Assembly: GCA_027306995.1 (NCBI GenBank)
Contig: DAHUXS010000022.1
Location: 1 to 64,000 of the forward strand
Source of the DNA: Lysobacter sp.
GTDB taxonomy: Bacteria; Pseudomonadota; Gammaproteobacteria; Xanthomonadales; Xanthomonadaceae
Length of the DNA stretch: 64,000 bases
Direction of reading: 5' to 3'
The translations under genes and the position numbers were made by a program. The stretch's first letter is position 1. Every line of letters begins with the position of its first letter. Positions 53,454-63,638 of the stretch are shown in pieces. A model generated the notes under the pieces. It was given only the letters and a program-made list of their open reading frames with translations, had not been told where the DNA came from and did no database searches.

Positions 53454-53645
53454 TCAGGCTTCCTGATCGACGGGGGCGTCGTCGTCCTTCTGGATCTTCT
53501 GATAGATCTCTTCCCGATGCACCGCGACATCCTTCGGCGCCGTGATGCCAATACGCACCTGGTTTCCCTTGACGCCCAGGACCGTCACGGTCACCGAGTC
53601 TCCAATCATCAGGGTTTCCCCGACTCTGCGGGTCAAAATCAACAT
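53454..53645 (-). CDS. csrA: Carbon storage regulator CsrA (RsmA)
   Basis: 63 residues. The sequence begins [18 protein letters not shown] and has [25 protein letters not shown], the core of this RNA-binding dimer, which binds GGA-bearing hairpins in mRNA leaders to control translation. I start at ATG 53645 with TGGAGAG nine bases upstream; the longer open frame upstream covers the leader. That GGA at the ribosome site could allow autoregulation. It lies between alaS and the tRNA-Ser gene. Confidence 0.96.
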   Translation of the reverse strand: MLILTRRVGETLMIGDSVTVTVLGVKGNQVRIGITAPKDVAVHREEIYQKIQKDDDAPVDQEA

Positions 53646-53685
53646 CGAGACAACTCTCCAAGATTCGGTCGGTCGGGGGATACCG

Positions 53686-53705
53686 GCTGAACTTACTAGT
53701 TCAGC
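53686..53705 (-). promoter_or_regulatory. Inverted repeat in the csrA leader
   Basis: A 7-base perfect inverted repeat GCTGAAC-N6-GTTCAGC, 41 bases upstream of the csrA ATG. A -10-like TAGAAT lies just upstream on the minus strand (53721-53716), so the repeat would form a hairpin at the very 5' end of the mRNA or be a protein-binding site. No good -35 was found. Confidence 0.5.
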
Positions 53706-53741
53706 AATCTGCACATTCTAATCACATAAATCCCAACAGAT

Positions 53742-53762
53742 CAGCCCCTTGTCGGGGCTGAA
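53742..53762 (-). terminator. Hairpin downstream of alaS
   Basis: An 8-base inverted repeat TCAGCCCC / GGGGCTGA with a 5-base loop starts 14 bases beyond the alaS stop codon. There is no clear T-tract, so it may be a weak or assisted terminator. It leads into the csrA promoter region. Confidence 0.5.
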
Positions 53763-53775
53763 TGTCGATTTCGCT

Positions 53776-56409
53776 TCAGGCCGCCTTCAGAGCGGCCCAA
53801 TCCGCCAGTTTGGTGAGAATCGCCGGCAATTCCGCGACGTCATCGCCGCCACCCTGGGCCATGTCCGGGCGACCGCCGCCGCGACCGTTGATCTGGGTCG
53901 CCACCTGACTCAGCAAGTCGCCGGCCTTGATCCGGCCCTGCAGGCCACCGCTGACGCCCGCGACCAGCGCGACCTTGCCCTGCCCGTCGGCGCCGGCCAA
54001 CAGGATGGCGGCGTCGCCGAGCTGCTGCTTGAGGCTGTCCACGGCGTCACGCAGCGACTTGGCATCGAAACCCTCGACGCGCGCAGCCAGCAGCTTGCCA
54101 CCCGGGATGGCCACCGCCTGGGCAACGAGATCGCCCGCCGCGCCCGAGGCTGCCTTGGCCTTGAGCGACTCCAGCTCACGCTCGGCCTTGCGCTGGCGAT
54201 CGATCAGGCCGCGAATCTTGTCGGCAACGTCACCGGTGGTGCCGCCCAGCAATTGCGCGGCCTCGGCGAGGCGCTGCTCCTCTTCCGCAACATGGTCCAG
54301 CGCCGATTGCCCGGTCACCGCCTCGATGCGTCGCACGCCGGCAGAGACGCCGCCTTCCGACACGATCTTGAACAGTCCGATATCGCCAGTCCGGCGCACG
54401 TGGGTACCGCCGCACAGTTCGATCGAATCATCGCCGAACTTGAGCACGCGCACCTGCTCGCCGTATTTCTCGCCGAACAGCGCCATCGCGCCGAAGTCGA
54501 GCGCTTCCTGCATCGCCATCTGGCGCACTTCGCCTTCATGGTTGGCACGCACTTCGACATTGACGCGGCGCTCGATCTCGGCGATCTCGTCCGCAGTCAT
54601 CGGCTGGAAATGCGAGAAGTCGAACCGCAGGCGATCCGGCGCCACCAGCGAGCCCTTCTGCTGGACATGCGTGCCCAGCACCTGGCGCAGCGCCGCATGC
54701 AGCAGATGCGTCGCAGTGTGGTTGAGCACGGTCGAAGTGCGACGACCGATATCGACCTGTCCACGCAAACGATCACCGGCCTTCAACTCGCCCGACTTCA
54801 GCTCACCGACGTGGGCATGGAACTGGCCCGCCAGCTTGCGGGTATCGGCAATGGAAATGTCGGCATTCGCGCCCTTGAGCGCACCGGTGTCGCCAACCTG
54901 TCCACCGGATTCGGCGTAGAACGGCGTGCGATCGAGAATCACCACCACTTCACCCGGCACCGCGCGATCGACCGGCCTGCCGTCCTGCAACAGCGCAACG
55001 ACCTGCAGGTCGTCGCCATCAAGATGGTCGTAGCCGAGGAAGACGGTCGGCGCGAGTTGCGACGCCAGTTCCGCCGGCATCACCAGCCCGCCACCGAACT
55101 TGCCGGCAGCACGCGCGGTTTCCTTCTGCTGCGCCATCGCGGCGTTGAAGCCGTCGACATCGACCGACATGTCGCGTTCGCGCGCCATGTCCTGGGTGAG
55201 ATCGAGCGGGAAGCCGTAGGTGTCGTAGAGGCGGAAGGCGTCTTCGCCACGGATCACGCCATCGGCGCGACCGGCGACGTCATTGAAGATGCGCATGCCG
55301 GAATCGAGCGTCTCGGCGAAGCGCTCTTCCTCGGCGCGCAAGGCGCGTTCGATGGTGGCGACGTTCTCGCGCAGCACCGGATAGGCCTCGCCCATCAGCG
55401 CATCGAGCGTCGGCACCAGCTTGTGGAAGAAGGTGTCCTTCATGCCCAGCATCCAGCCGTGGCGCAGGGCGCGACGGATGATCCGGCGCAGCACGTAGCC
55501 GCGTCCTTCGTTCGACGGCAGCACGCCATCGGCGATCAGGAAACTGGATGCACGAATGTGATCTGCGATCACCCGCAGCGACTTGTTGTCGAGATCGCCG
55601 GTATGGGTGAGTTCGGCGGCATGCTTGATCAACGCCTGGAACAGGTCGATCTCGTAATTGCTGTGCACGTGCTGGAGCACGGCGGTGAGGCGTTCGAGGC
55701 CCATGCCGGTATCGACGCAGGGCGCCGGCAGCGGCACCAGCGTGCCATCGGTCTGGCGATCGAACTGCATGAACACCAGGTTCCAGATTTCGATGAAGCG
55801 ATCGCCATCCTCGTCGGGCGAACCCGGCGGACCACCGGCGATGTGTTCGCCATGGTCGTAGAAGATCTCGGTGCAGGGACCGCAGGGACCGGTGTCGGCC
55901 ATCTGCCAGAAATTGTCCGATGCGTAGGGTGCGCCCTTGTTGTCGCCAATGCGGACGATGCGCGATTCCGGCAAGCCGATCACGTCGCGCCAGACGCCGA
56001 AGGCTTCGTCGTCGTTGTGATAGACGGTCACCAGCAGGCGTTCGGCCGGTAGCTTCCAGACCGTGGTGAGCAATTCCCACGCCCACTCGATCGCTTCCTT
56101 CTTGAAGTAATCGCCGAACGACCAGTTGCCGAGCATTTCGAAGAAGGTATGGTGGCGCGCGGTGTAACCGACGGCATCGAGATCGTTGTGCTTGCCGCCC
56201 GCGCGCAGGCAACGCTGGACGTCGGCGCAACGCGAATAGCTGCGCTTTTCAGCACCGAGGAAGACATCCTTGAACTGCACCATGCCGGAGTTGGTGAACA
56301 GCAGGGTGGGATCGTTGGCGGGCACCAGCGATGCCGAGGGCACGATGGTGTGGCCCTTGGACGCAAAGAAATCGAGGAAGTCGCGGCGGATGTCGGCGGT
56401 GGTTTTCAT
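53776..56409 (-). CDS. alaS: Alanine--tRNA ligase
   Basis: 877 residues, the normal bacterial length. The N-terminal aminoacylation domain starts [18 protein letters not shown] and has [16 protein letters not shown]; the editing domain has [16 protein letters not shown] (zinc ligand histidines) and [13 protein letters not shown]; a C-terminal C-Ala domain includes [15 protein letters not shown]. It charges tRNA-Ala and edits Ser and Gly. The start ATG 56409 gives the conserved N-terminus. It lies between recX and csrA, as in Xanthomonas. Confidence 0.97.
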   Translation of the reverse strand: MKTTADIRRDFLDFFASKGHTIVPSASLVPANDPTLLFTNSGMVQFKDVFLGAEKRSYSRCADVQRCLRAGGKHNDLDAVGYTARHHTFFEMLGNWSFGDYFKKEAIEWAWELLTTVWKLPAERLLVTVYHNDDEAFGVWRDVIGLPESRIVRIGDNKGAPYASDNFWQMADTGPCGPCTEIFYDHGEHIAGGPPGSPDEDGDRFIEIWNLVFMQFDRQTDGTLVPLPAPCVDTGMGLERLTAVLQHVHSNYEIDLFQALIKHAAELTHTGDLDNKSLRVIADHIRASSFLIADGVLPSNEGRGYVLRRIIRRALRHGWMLGMKDTFFHKLVPTLDALMGEAYPVLRENVATIERALRAEEERFAETLDSGMRIFNDVAGRADGVIRGEDAFRLYDTYGFPLDLTQDMARERDMSVDVDGFNAAMAQQKETARAAGKFGGGLVMPAELASQLAPTVFLGYDHLDGDDLQVVALLQDGRPVDRAVPGEVVVILDRTPFYAESGGQVGDTGALKGANADISIADTRKLAGQFHAHVGELKSGELKAGDRLRGQVDIGRRTSTVLNHTATHLLHAALRQVLGTHVQQKGSLVAPDRLRFDFSHFQPMTADEIAEIERRVNVEVRANHEGEVRQMAMQEALDFGAMALFGEKYGEQVRVLKFGDDSIELCGGTHVRRTGDIGLFKIVSEGGVSAGVRRIEAVTGQSALDHVAEEEQRLAEAAQLLGGTTGDVADKIRGLIDRQRKAERELESLKAKAASGAAGDLVAQAVAIPGGKLLAARVEGFDAKSLRDAVDSLKQQLGDAAILLAGADGQGKVALVAGVSGGLQGRIKAGDLLSQVATQINGRGGGRPDMAQGGGDDVAELPAILTKLADWAALKAA

Positions 56410-56537
56410 GGCATCTGGATCGGGGCGAATGGCCCGCGATGCCAACGAAATGTGGGCGGAACAGGCGCGGACCAATGGGCCGACTAGGGTATCAGCACCG
56501 CCCGATACGGGCGAATCGGCCAGGCGCCATCCGGGAT

Positions 56538-57059
56538 CTAGGGATCGTCGGGATCGAACCGCGTGGCCGCCCGGACCTGGTCCATGGTGAAGCCGCGCCG
56601 GAGCAGGAAATCGGCGGCCTTGCGCTGGGCCGCGCGATCGCCTGCAAGCGCATCGGGATGGCGACGGCGGACCAGGTCGCGGGCTTGCTGGGCCCAATCC
56701 GTCTCCGAATTTTCCAGCGCTGCCTTGGCTTTGTCGCCATCGAAGCCGTGGGTCTCGAGTTCGGCGCGAATCCTGCGTGGCCCGTAACCGGACATGGCGC
56801 GGCCGCGGACCAACGATTCGGCGAAGCGGCCATCGTCCTGCCAGCCTTCGGCGACCATCCGCGCCACCGCGGCATCGGCGTCCGCTACCGGGACGCCACG
56901 GATGGTCAGTTTCTGCAACAACTCCTTGCGGGAATGCTCGCGCCTGACCAGCAGCCCGAGCGCACGCTGCGCCGGGCTTGGTTCAGGCCGGGTGCGGCGG
57001 CGGGGGCGCGAGGAAGCTCCGCCCGCCGCCGCCCCGAAAGCGTCGTCCCGTTCGGACAT
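56538..57059 (-). CDS. recX: Regulatory protein RecX
   Basis: 173 residues. After a disordered, Arg/Pro-rich N-terminus of about 28 residues come the three-helix RecX repeats: [54 protein letters not shown] and [19 protein letters not shown]. RecX inhibits RecA filament extension. Its ATG overlaps the recA stop codon by one base (TGATG), so the two are translated together. Confidence 0.94.
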   Translation of the reverse strand: MSERDDAFGAAAGGASSRPRRRTRPEPSPAQRALGLLVRREHSRKELLQKLTIRGVPVADADAAVARMVAEGWQDDGRFAESLVRGRAMSGYGPRRIRAELETHGFDGDKAKAALENSETDWAQQARDLVRRRHPDALAGDRAAQRKAADFLLRRGFTMDQVRAATRFDPDDP

Positions 57060-58084
57060 CAGTCCTCGGCATCCTCATTGCGGTTGGCTTCCTGCGGCAC
57101 GAACTTCTCGCGCAGCGAAGCTTCCAACTGGGCGGCCACCGCCGGATTTTCCTTCAGGTACTGGCGGGCATTTTCCTTGCCCTGGCCGATGCGCTCGCTG
57201 CCGCAGCTGTACCAGGCGCCGGATTTTTCGACCAGCTTGGCATCGACGCCCATGTCGATCAGCTCGCCTTCGCGGCTGATGCCTTCACCGTAGAGGATCT
57301 CGGTGATGACCTGCTTGAACGGCGGCGCCAGCTTGTTCTTCACCACCTTGATGCGGGTCTGGTTGCCGATGATTTCCTCGCCCTTCTTGATCGCGCCGAT
57401 GCGGCGAATATCGAGGCGCACCGAGGCATAGAACTTGAGCGCATTACCGCCGGTGGTCACTTCGTTGCTCTGGCCGGGCATCATGATCCCGATCTTCTGG
57501 CGCAGCTGGTTGATGAAGACGACCAGGCAGTTGCTGCGCTTGATGTTGCCGGTGAGCTTGCGCAGGGCCTGGCTCATCAGGCGCGCCTGCAGGCCGGGCA
57601 GCTGGTCACCCATCTCGCCTTCGATTTCGGCCTTGGGCGTGAGCGCCGCGACCGAGTCGATCACCACGATGTCGACCGCATTGGAGCGCACCAGCATGTC
57701 GGCGATTTCCAGCGCCTGCTCGCCGGTATCAGGCTGCGACAACAAGAGATCGTCGAGGTTGACGCCGAGCTTCTGCGCATAGACCGGATCGAGCGCGTGT
57801 TCGGCGTCGATGAAGGCGGCAGTGCCGCCGGCCTTCTGGCATTCGGCGATCGCCTGCAGCGTCAACGTGGTCTTGCCCGAGGATTCCGGGCCGTAGATTT
57901 CCACGACGCGACCCTTCGGAAGGCCACCGATGCCGAGCGCGATGTCGAGCATCAACGAACCGGTGCCGATGGTTTCCACGGCCTCGACCGGGCGTTCGCC
58001 CATGCGCATCACCGAGCCCTTGCCGAACTGCTTCTCGATCTGGGTCAGGGCCGCAGCCAGTGCGCGTTGCTTGTTCTCGTCCAT
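57059..58084 (-). CDS. recA: Recombinase RecA
   Basis: 341 residues. The Walker A is [13 protein letters not shown], loop L1/L2 region [20 protein letters not shown], and the start [25 protein letters not shown] is typical. It forms the ATP-dependent filament for homologous recombination and triggers LexA self-cleavage. I start at ATG 58084 (AGGAAG upstream) rather than the ATG 18 bases earlier. The 163 bases up to lexA show no LexA box, so some induction may come by read-through from lexA. Confidence 0.98.
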   Translation of the reverse strand: MDENKQRALAAALTQIEKQFGKGSVMRMGERPVEAVETIGTGSLMLDIALGIGGLPKGRVVEIYGPESSGKTTLTLQAIAECQKAGGTAAFIDAEHALDPVYAQKLGVNLDDLLLSQPDTGEQALEIADMLVRSNAVDIVVIDSVAALTPKAEIEGEMGDQLPGLQARLMSQALRKLTGNIKRSNCLVVFINQLRQKIGIMMPGQSNEVTTGGNALKFYASVRLDIRRIGAIKKGEEIIGNQTRIKVVKNKLAPPFKQVITEILYGEGISREGELIDMGVDAKLVEKSGAWYSCGSERIGQGKENARQYLKENPAVAAQLEASLREKFVPQEANRNEDAED

Positions 58085-58247
58085 CGTGGTCTTCCTCTTC
58101 AAGATTGAATGTGTGTTCGCGTGTTGGAAACAGTGTCGAGGGGGGTGATCGCACAGGCTGCGACAGCTGATTCCATATCCAGACTGATCGCTGAACCGGT
58201 CGCGCCACAGTGGCGCGCAGCCCGGATTGCCGTGGGAAAACGCCGCG
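58085..58247 (-). promoter_or_regulatory. lexA-recA intergenic region
   Basis: 163 bases without a gene. An 8-base inverted repeat around 58201-58217 (CGCGCCAC / GTGGCGCG) could form a hairpin but has no T-tract. I find no TTAG-N6-TACTA LexA box on either strand. A recA promoter is expected here but no clear hexamer pair can be named. Confidence 0.35.
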
Positions 58248-58898
58248 TCATGCGCTGGGCCGGATCAGGCCGCAGTACAGGCCTTCGATCGCGAAATCCT
58301 GGCCGGGCATCACTTCGATCGGCGCGTAATCGGGATTGCGCGGCAACAGGCGGATGCCGTCGCGACCGTTGCGGAACAGCTTGACGGTGATTTCCTCGTC
58401 GATGCGCGCGACCACGATCTGGCCGTTGCGGGCGTCGTTGGTGCGATGCACGCCGATCAGGTCACCGTCGAAGATGCCTTCGTCGCGCATCGAATCGCCC
58501 TTCACCCGCAACAGATAGTCGGGCTTGGGCGAGAAGAACACGCGATCCAGCACCACGTAACTGTCGGAACCGATGTCGGCGCCGATCGGCGCGCCGGCCG
58601 CGACCTGGCCAAGGATCGGCAGGCGCATCGCGTCTTCGCTCAAGGTTTCGAGATCCAGCGCCGCCTGCACCCGGCTCGGCGGGCGCAGCAGCTTCAGGCT
58701 GCGGGCTTTGCCCGGCGAACGGGCGATCGCGCCGGCGGCCTCCAGCGCTTCCAGGTGGTATTGGGCGGCACGCACCCCCTTGAAGCCGAAGGCGCGGGCG
58801 ATTTCGGTCTGGGCAGGGGCGACACCGTCGGTTTCGATGCGCTCGGCGATGAAATCGAGGATCGCCTGCTGGGTCTGGCTGAGGTCTGACTGGCTCAT
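58248..58898 (-). CDS. lexA: LexA repressor
   Basis: 216 residues. The winged helix has [21 protein letters not shown]; the autocleavage bond is Ala101-Gly102 in QVAAGAPIG; the catalytic dyad is Ser136 (KGDSMRDEG) and Lys173 ([10 protein letters not shown]), with the same 37-residue spacing as in E. coli. It represses SOS genes until RecA filaments promote its self-cleavage. I start at ATG 58898, five bases from a LexA box. The absence of a ribosome site fits a leaderless mRNA. Confidence 0.95.
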   Translation of the reverse strand: MSQSDLSQTQQAILDFIAERIETDGVAPAQTEIARAFGFKGVRAAQYHLEALEAAGAIARSPGKARSLKLLRPPSRVQAALDLETLSEDAMRLPILGQVAAGAPIGADIGSDSYVVLDRVFFSPKPDYLLRVKGDSMRDEGIFDGDLIGVHRTNDARNGQIVVARIDEEITVKLFRNGRDGIRLLPRNPDYAPIEVMPGQDFAIEGLYCGLIRPSA

Positions 58899-58934
58899 GT
58901 GAGTAGTAATACTGCTAACAAATCGGGCTGTCAA
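58899..58934 (-). promoter_or_regulatory. lexA promoter with overlapping LexA box
   Basis: On the minus strand TTGACA (58934-58929) and TATTAC (58911-58906) are separated by exactly 17 bases. The expected transcription start falls on or next to the A of the lexA ATG at 58898. A LexA operator TTAG-N6-TACTA (58918-58904) overlaps the -10 box, so repressor binding would block RNA polymerase. Confidence 0.8.
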
Positions 58935-58956
58935 TCACCCCGTCCGATCTGGTGCA

Positions 58957-59346
58957 ATGCCGGCCATGGCCAACCTCCCCTGCCCCTGCGATCCCGCCCG
59001 CCGCTATGCCGACTGCTGCGGCCCGCTCCATGCCGGTGCCCCGGCCGGCGATGCCGAAGCCCTGATGCGCTCCCGTTACAGCGCCTACGTCATGGGACTC
59101 GAAGACTACTTATTGAGCAGCTGGCACCCGACGACGCGACCGCAGCCGCCGTTGCTGGACCCTGGTGCCCACCTGAAATGGCTGCGTTTGAAGGTGATCG
59201 GGCATCGCGCGATCGACGCCGATCACGCCGAGGTGGAATTCGTGGCGCGCTGCCTGGAAAACGGCGCCCGCCGCGACCTTCGCGAACGCAGCCGCTTCGT
59301 TCGAGAAAACGGCCACTGGTTCTACGTGGATGGCGTGATCGACTAG
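58957..59346 (+). CDS. YchJ family SEC-C motif protein
   Basis: 129 residues. The N-terminal SEC-C zinc motif is CPCDPARRYADCCGPLH; next is the YchJ signature LMRSRYSAYVMGLEDYLLSSWHP and a cystatin-like beta domain ending SRFVRENGHWFYVDG. Function unknown; SEC-C motifs bind zinc and often mediate contacts with the translation apparatus. ATG 58966 is an alternative start. Its last four bases overlap the convergent pncC end. Confidence 0.88.
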   Translation: MPAMANLPCPCDPARRYADCCGPLHAGAPAGDAEALMRSRYSAYVMGLEDYLLSSWHPTTRPQPPLLDPGAHLKWLRLKVIGHRAIDADHAEVEFVARCLENGARRDLRERSRFVRENGHWFYVDGVID

Positions 59347-59843
59347 CCCGCTTCGTCCATCAGCCCGCGCAGGGCCGTCGCCACGGTTTGCCGGCGCACG
59401 GCATCGCGATCGCCATCGAAATGGAAGACTTCGGCGCGGGCATAACCGCCGCGGCGCTTCCAGCCGATCCACACCGTGCCGACCGGCTTGTCGTGGCTGC
59501 CGCCCCCGGGGCCGGCAATGCCGGTGACCGCCACGGCGATGTTGGCGCCGGAATGGATCAGCGCGCCGGACACCATCTCGGTCACGCATTCGCGGCTGAC
59601 CGCACCCAGCTGTTCCAGCGTCTGCGGACGCACGCCGAGCAGCGCCTGCTTGGCCTCGTAGCTGTAGGCGACCATGCCGCAATCGAACCACGACGACGAG
59701 CCGGCGACATCGGTCGCAAGCTTGGCGATCCAGCCGCCGGTGCAGCTTTCCGCGGTCACCAAGGTCAATCGCCGGGCCTGCAGCCACGCGGCGACTTCAT
59801 GGATGAGGTGCTGGAGTTCGCTATCAGAAAGAGTGGCCGCCAT
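59343..59843 (-). CDS. pncC: CinA-family nicotinamide-nucleotide amidohydrolase
   Basis: 166 residues, the stand-alone C-terminal CinA domain. TLVTAESCTGGWIAKLATDVAGSSSWF, with the catalytic Ser, is diagnostic, and VTGIAGPGGGSHDKPVGTVWIGW is the conserved loop. It deamidates nicotinamide mononucleotide to nicotinate mononucleotide, recycling NAD by-product made by DNA ligase. I start at ATG 59843. Its place upstream of lexA-recA is the usual one in gammaproteobacteria. Confidence 0.92.
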   Translation of the reverse strand: MAATLSDSELQHLIHEVAAWLQARRLTLVTAESCTGGWIAKLATDVAGSSSWFDCGMVAYSYEAKQALLGVRPQTLEQLGAVSRECVTEMVSGALIHSGANIAVAVTGIAGPGGGSHDKPVGTVWIGWKRRGGYARAEVFHFDGDRDAVRRQTVATALRGLMDEAG

Positions 59844-59902
59844 CGGTGATCGCAATCGTGGGGGGACGATGATCGATCATCATGCCTCTGGCGGCCACTC
59901 CG

Positions 59903-62900
59903 TCAATAGTGGCCGGTCATGTTGAGGAACCAGCCGCGATAGCGGAAGTCGAGCTGGGTGAGGTCGCCACTGAAATTGGTGAAGTTGTAGCCGACGCCGA
60001 TCTTGAAGTTCTCGCTGACCTGGCGATCCAGCCCCACCAGCCATCCCTTGAGGATGCCGCCTTCGCGAACCTTGAGCGCGCGGTATTCGGCGAGCCCGTC
60101 CCAACGCGCGATCAGGTGGTAGCGGAACTGGATCGAAACGAAATCGGCGCGACTGTCCAGCCACGGACCGACGCCGCGCCCCATGCGGTAATCGCCCCAG
60201 CGGCTCGCGAGCTTGCCCGCCATCTGCCAGCGGTCATCGAGCTGGACGATGCCTTCCAGCGACAACACCTGCGAACGCTGGTCGTATTGGTTGGCATCCA
60301 GCTGTCCCAGCGACGCGCGGTCATACAGATAGGTGTACTTGCCGAATGCCGCCCAGCGCGTGCTGTCGTGCGGACGCCAGGCGAATCCCGTGTTGACCTC
60401 GGCCAGGCGCGCATTCGCGGTCGGGTTGAGCTTGTCCTGGGTATCGGCGTAATTGGCGCGCAAGGCCAGGGGCCAATCCTCGTTGATGCGATACGACAGG
60501 CGATTGGTCGTCACCCATTGTTCGCGCTGTTCGGCGCCGCGATCGCGACGATATTCCAGCTTGCTCGACCAATCCATGCGTTGGTCGGTGCGGCCGCCGC
60601 TCACGCTGTAGGCATGGCGATCCACGCGTCCGTCGGTGGCATCGAGCCGGCCATCCATCAGGGTGAAACCGAGATTCCAGCCCGGCGCAGGCCGGAAATC
60701 CAGTCCGTAGGTATTGACCAGCCCGCTGTTGCTGCTGCCGGTGTCGCTCTTCAGGTACTGGCTTTCGTTGTAGACGTTGACGTAATTGTTGAGCCGCCAG
60801 CGCTGGCCGATCGTCCAGCCTGTCTGCTGCGTGGTATCGAACAGGCCGTCGCGTTCGCTGTGGTCGGTGCTGTAGTTGTAGGAACCGTAGATCGAATGAT
60901 CCGGGTTGATGCGGTATTCGCCGTCGATCTTGGCGCCATGGCCGCGGCTGCCGCCGCTGACTTCGGCACCGATGCTGGACCGATCGCCGAACAGGTACTT
61001 GCCGCCCAGGGTCAGCAGGTTGTTGCGACGATACCGCCCACTGTCGTCATCCAGGGTGTATTGGCCGATGCCATACAACTCCAGCGATGTTCCGAAACGC
61101 TGCCGGTAGCTGAGCGCGAGCAAGGTGGCATCGGCGGCGTAACCGACATCGCGTTCGCTGCGACGGGTCAATTCCGCGCCCAGACGCGCCTGCTTGGTGA
61201 TCTGCCAATCGGCGGTCAACTGTTCCTGCTCGAGTTCCTGCGCGCCACGACCGGCATGGCTGTAGCGGCCATACAGGTTGAAATGGTCGGTGAAGTAGCC
61301 GAGGAATTCCGCGCCATATTCGCGCGTCGGCTGGCCGGTGTCATCGCGACTGATCGAGAAGCCGCTGTCGACATCCCGCCACCATGCGCCGAGCGTCCAT
61401 TCGCGCTTGGTCCAGCCCAGTTCCTGCAGGTTGGCGCGCGCCTCGACCATGCGTGCCTCGCCGGAACGCGGACCGATCGTGGTCGGGTTGCGCTGGACGA
61501 AGCTCAAACCGCCATTGTCGGAATAGAAGATCGGCGCAACCGTTGACGTACTGCGCGTGACTTCCGCCTTGAGATAGGTGCCCCGCCCGGCCTGCAGCGT
61601 CAGGTCCATGCCCTTCACCGAATAATCGTCGCCGCTGCGGCTTTCGTCGACATAGGTCGCGCCGACAGCGACGTGATCGCCGAACCATTGCTTGCCGCGC
61701 AGGCCGATGGTGGCGTTATCGGAATCGAAACCGGAAGGCACGTATTCGTAATCCGCCAGCAGGATCTGCTGATAGCCATCGAGCGGCGTATCGCGGGTCA
61801 GGGTGCGGATCGATTCGCGGGTGATCTGTGCCAGCGGGCGCGTCAGGATCAACCGTCCTTGCAGGTTGTCCATTTCGTAGTCCACGCCCGCTTGCAGGGT
61901 GACGCGCGATTCCACGCTTCCCGTACTCGGATCGCGCACTTCCAACACCACCTGTTCGGAGCCGGGCAGTACGTCGGTGTGGCGCAGGTAATAGAGACTG
62001 CCGCCGGTGCCGAGGAATTCGCTGTGCCCGGCCGCGGTGCGCGCTTCCGATCCGAAAAGTTTCAGGAAACTGCGCGGATCGCCCAATGGAGTGGATGCCT
62101 GCGATCGCCAGCTCAATGCCGCGCCGTACAACGCACGCTGGTATTGCGCGTACTGGGTGCCGGTGAATCCGGTGCTGAAGTTGCCCCACAGCGCCTGGTT
62201 CTGGCCCCAATCCACGCGCAGGTACAACTTGCCCTGGCTATCGACATCGCGCCAGGTCCGCGAATCGTCGCCATAGGTCGGGTAGTACTGGTCGGGATCG
62301 AGGCGACGGAAGATGTCGTTGGGCGTGGCGTCGAGGAATCCGTTGAACAGATTGCCGAGACGGTCTTCGCCGGTATCGGCCTGGGCGGTGATGAGATATT
62401 TGCCGCGCCACTTGCCCTTGGCATAGAACGCCAAGCGGCCTTCGCTGAGGAAGCTGCCAGCGTCGCCGACATTGGCGCCCGATGCATCGATGCCACCGCT
62501 GGCACTGTTGCGCGAGAAGGTGAAATCGGCGATCGCGGCAATGAAGGCATAGCGCCCGCTGACCTGCATGTCCAGTGGCGTTTCCGCCACCTCGCCCGCT
62601 GCCGTCTTGACCCGGATGATGTAGCGGTGCGTTCCGACCGGTTGCAGGAATTCCGCGACCAGTTTGCGCTCCTGGTCGATCGGGAAATCCTGGCCGTCGA
62701 TGGAGATCTGCACGCTTTCCGGAATATCGCGCCCGAGGATGCGCACCTGCGAGCCGTACACGGGGATGTTGCGCAGGCGCAGGTCGCTCCTGCCGTAGAT
62801 GGCGTCGACGATCCCCACCGATTCGGCAGTGGATGCATCCAGCGTGGCGGAATGACCGCGCTGCACCTGGTCGCGCAGCGCCTGCGCTCCGCGCGCATGC

Positions 62901-63625
62901 TCGGCCGGCGTGACCAGCTGGATGGTGCGCGGATTGGTTTCGTCGAAGCTGCCATCTTCCGCATAGGCACGCGCGACATACTGCAACTGGTCGCCCACCT
63001 GCAGGTTCAGCCCCGCGGGCAAGTCGCCATCCCATGTCGCATCCGTGACTGCACCAACCGGCAAGGTGATCGTCACCAATGGCTTCACGCGATCGCTGTC
63101 GCTGCCCTTGTAGACCACCACTTCCAGCCGCTTGTAGAACGCGGAATAGTTGCTGAAAGCATGGAAGTGCAGTGGTTCGCTGATCTTCCCATCCTTGAAC
63201 GGAGCGAGCGAACTCGTCGCCACGCTCAATGTCGGTTGCCCCAGCGCGGGATCCTCGGTTGCCCACAGCGTGCCGCCCTGCGGCAGGTCGACCGTGAAGC
63301 GGCCAGTGATGACCGCCTGGTTGTTCGACAGGACCTTGCTCTCGCCCTTGTAGGTCTGCGCCGTCATCGTTTCGACACGACGATTCTGCTGCAACGATTC
63401 GGGGTCGGTGCCGGGCGCGTGCGGCCTGCTCTCGCCATAGGCGCGGATCTGGAACAACGGTCCGTGCTTGCCGACGCAACCCTGATCGTTGCAATTCAAT
63501 GCCGGGGTGGTTGCAGTCGTGGCATCGCTGCCAGCGGGACTTTCCTGGGCATCGGCGAATCCCGGCATGAGCAGCATCGCACCCAGGACAAGAGTGATTC
63601 GAGCGGGGAACTTCCGGATATCCAT
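59903..63625 (-). CDS. Giant outer-membrane beta-barrel protein of unknown function
   Basis: 1240 residues. A signal peptide (ITLVLGAMLLMPGFADAQ) precedes about 350 residues of beta-rich domains, including a short Ig-like piece (SVQISIDGQDFPIDQERKLVAEF). Residues 554-598 carry PGSEQVVLEVRDPSTGSVES and then GVDYEMDNLQGRLIL, a motif shared by several large outer-membrane proteins with the pattern G-x-DY-x-x-D-x-x-x-G-x-I. The last 600 residues are alternating strands rich in Tyr, Trp, Arg and Asp, ending RYRGWFLNMTGHY, with a terminal aromatic typical of barrel insertion. I start at ATG 63625, six bases behind GGGGGAG. It is 13 bases from the OmpA gene. Confidence 0.8.
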   Translation of the reverse strand: MDIRKFPARITLVLGAMLLMPGFADAQESPAGSDATTATTPALNCNDQGCVGKHGPLFQIRAYGESRPHAPGTDPESLQQNRRVETMTAQTYKGESKVLSNNQAVITGRFTVDLPQGGTLWATEDPALGQPTLSVATSSLAPFKDGKISEPLHFHAFSNYSAFYKRLEVVVYKGSDSDRVKPLVTITLPVGAVTDATWDGDLPAGLNLQVGDQLQYVARAYAEDGSFDETNPRTIQLVTPAEHARGAQALRDQVQRGHSATLDASTAESVGIVDAIYGRSDLRLRNIPVYGSQVRILGRDIPESVQISIDGQDFPIDQERKLVAEFLQPVGTHRYIIRVKTAAGEVAETPLDMQVSGRYAFIAAIADFTFSRNSASGGIDASGANVGDAGSFLSEGRLAFYAKGKWRGKYLITAQADTGEDRLGNLFNGFLDATPNDIFRRLDPDQYYPTYGDDSRTWRDVDSQGKLYLRVDWGQNQALWGNFSTGFTGTQYAQYQRALYGAALSWRSQASTPLGDPRSFLKLFGSEARTAAGHSEFLGTGGSLYYLRHTDVLPGSEQVVLEVRDPSTGSVESRVTLQAGVDYEMDNLQGRLILTRPLAQITRESIRTLTRDTPLDGYQQILLADYEYVPSGFDSDNATIGLRGKQWFGDHVAVGATYVDESRSGDDYSVKGMDLTLQAGRGTYLKAEVTRSTSTVAPIFYSDNGGLSFVQRNPTTIGPRSGEARMVEARANLQELGWTKREWTLGAWWRDVDSGFSISRDDTGQPTREYGAEFLGYFTDHFNLYGRYSHAGRGAQELEQEQLTADWQITKQARLGAELTRRSERDVGYAADATLLALSYRQRFGTSLELYGIGQYTLDDDSGRYRRNNLLTLGGKYLFGDRSSIGAEVSGGSRGHGAKIDGEYRINPDHSIYGSYNYSTDHSERDGLFDTTQQTGWTIGQRWRLNNYVNVYNESQYLKSDTGSSNSGLVNTYGLDFRPAPGWNLGFTLMDGRLDATDGRVDRHAYSVSGGRTDQRMDWSSKLEYRRDRGAEQREQWVTTNRLSYRINEDWPLALRANYADTQDKLNPTANARLAEVNTGFAWRPHDSTRWAAFGKYTYLYDRASLGQLDANQYDQRSQVLSLEGIVQLDDRWQMAGKLASRWGDYRMGRGVGPWLDSRADFVSIQFRYHLIARWDGLAEYRALKVREGGILKGWLVGLDRQVSENFKIGVGYNFTNFSGDLTQLDFRYRGWFLNMTGHY

Positions 63626-63638
63626 GGTCATCTCCCCC

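Noticed and set aside
53749-56052. Open frame of over 750 codons antisense to alaS
   Set aside because: Composition is His/Arg/Gln-biased and no family is recognisable; alaS on the other strand is complete and conserved.
58201-58217. Terminator after lexA
   Set aside because: The hairpin CGCGCCAC / GTGGCGCG is real but is not followed by a T-tract on the minus strand.
58085-58247. LexA box in front of recA
   Set aside because: I looked for TTAG-N6-TACTA and near matches on both strands and found none. SOS control of recA may come from lexA read-through or a degenerate site.
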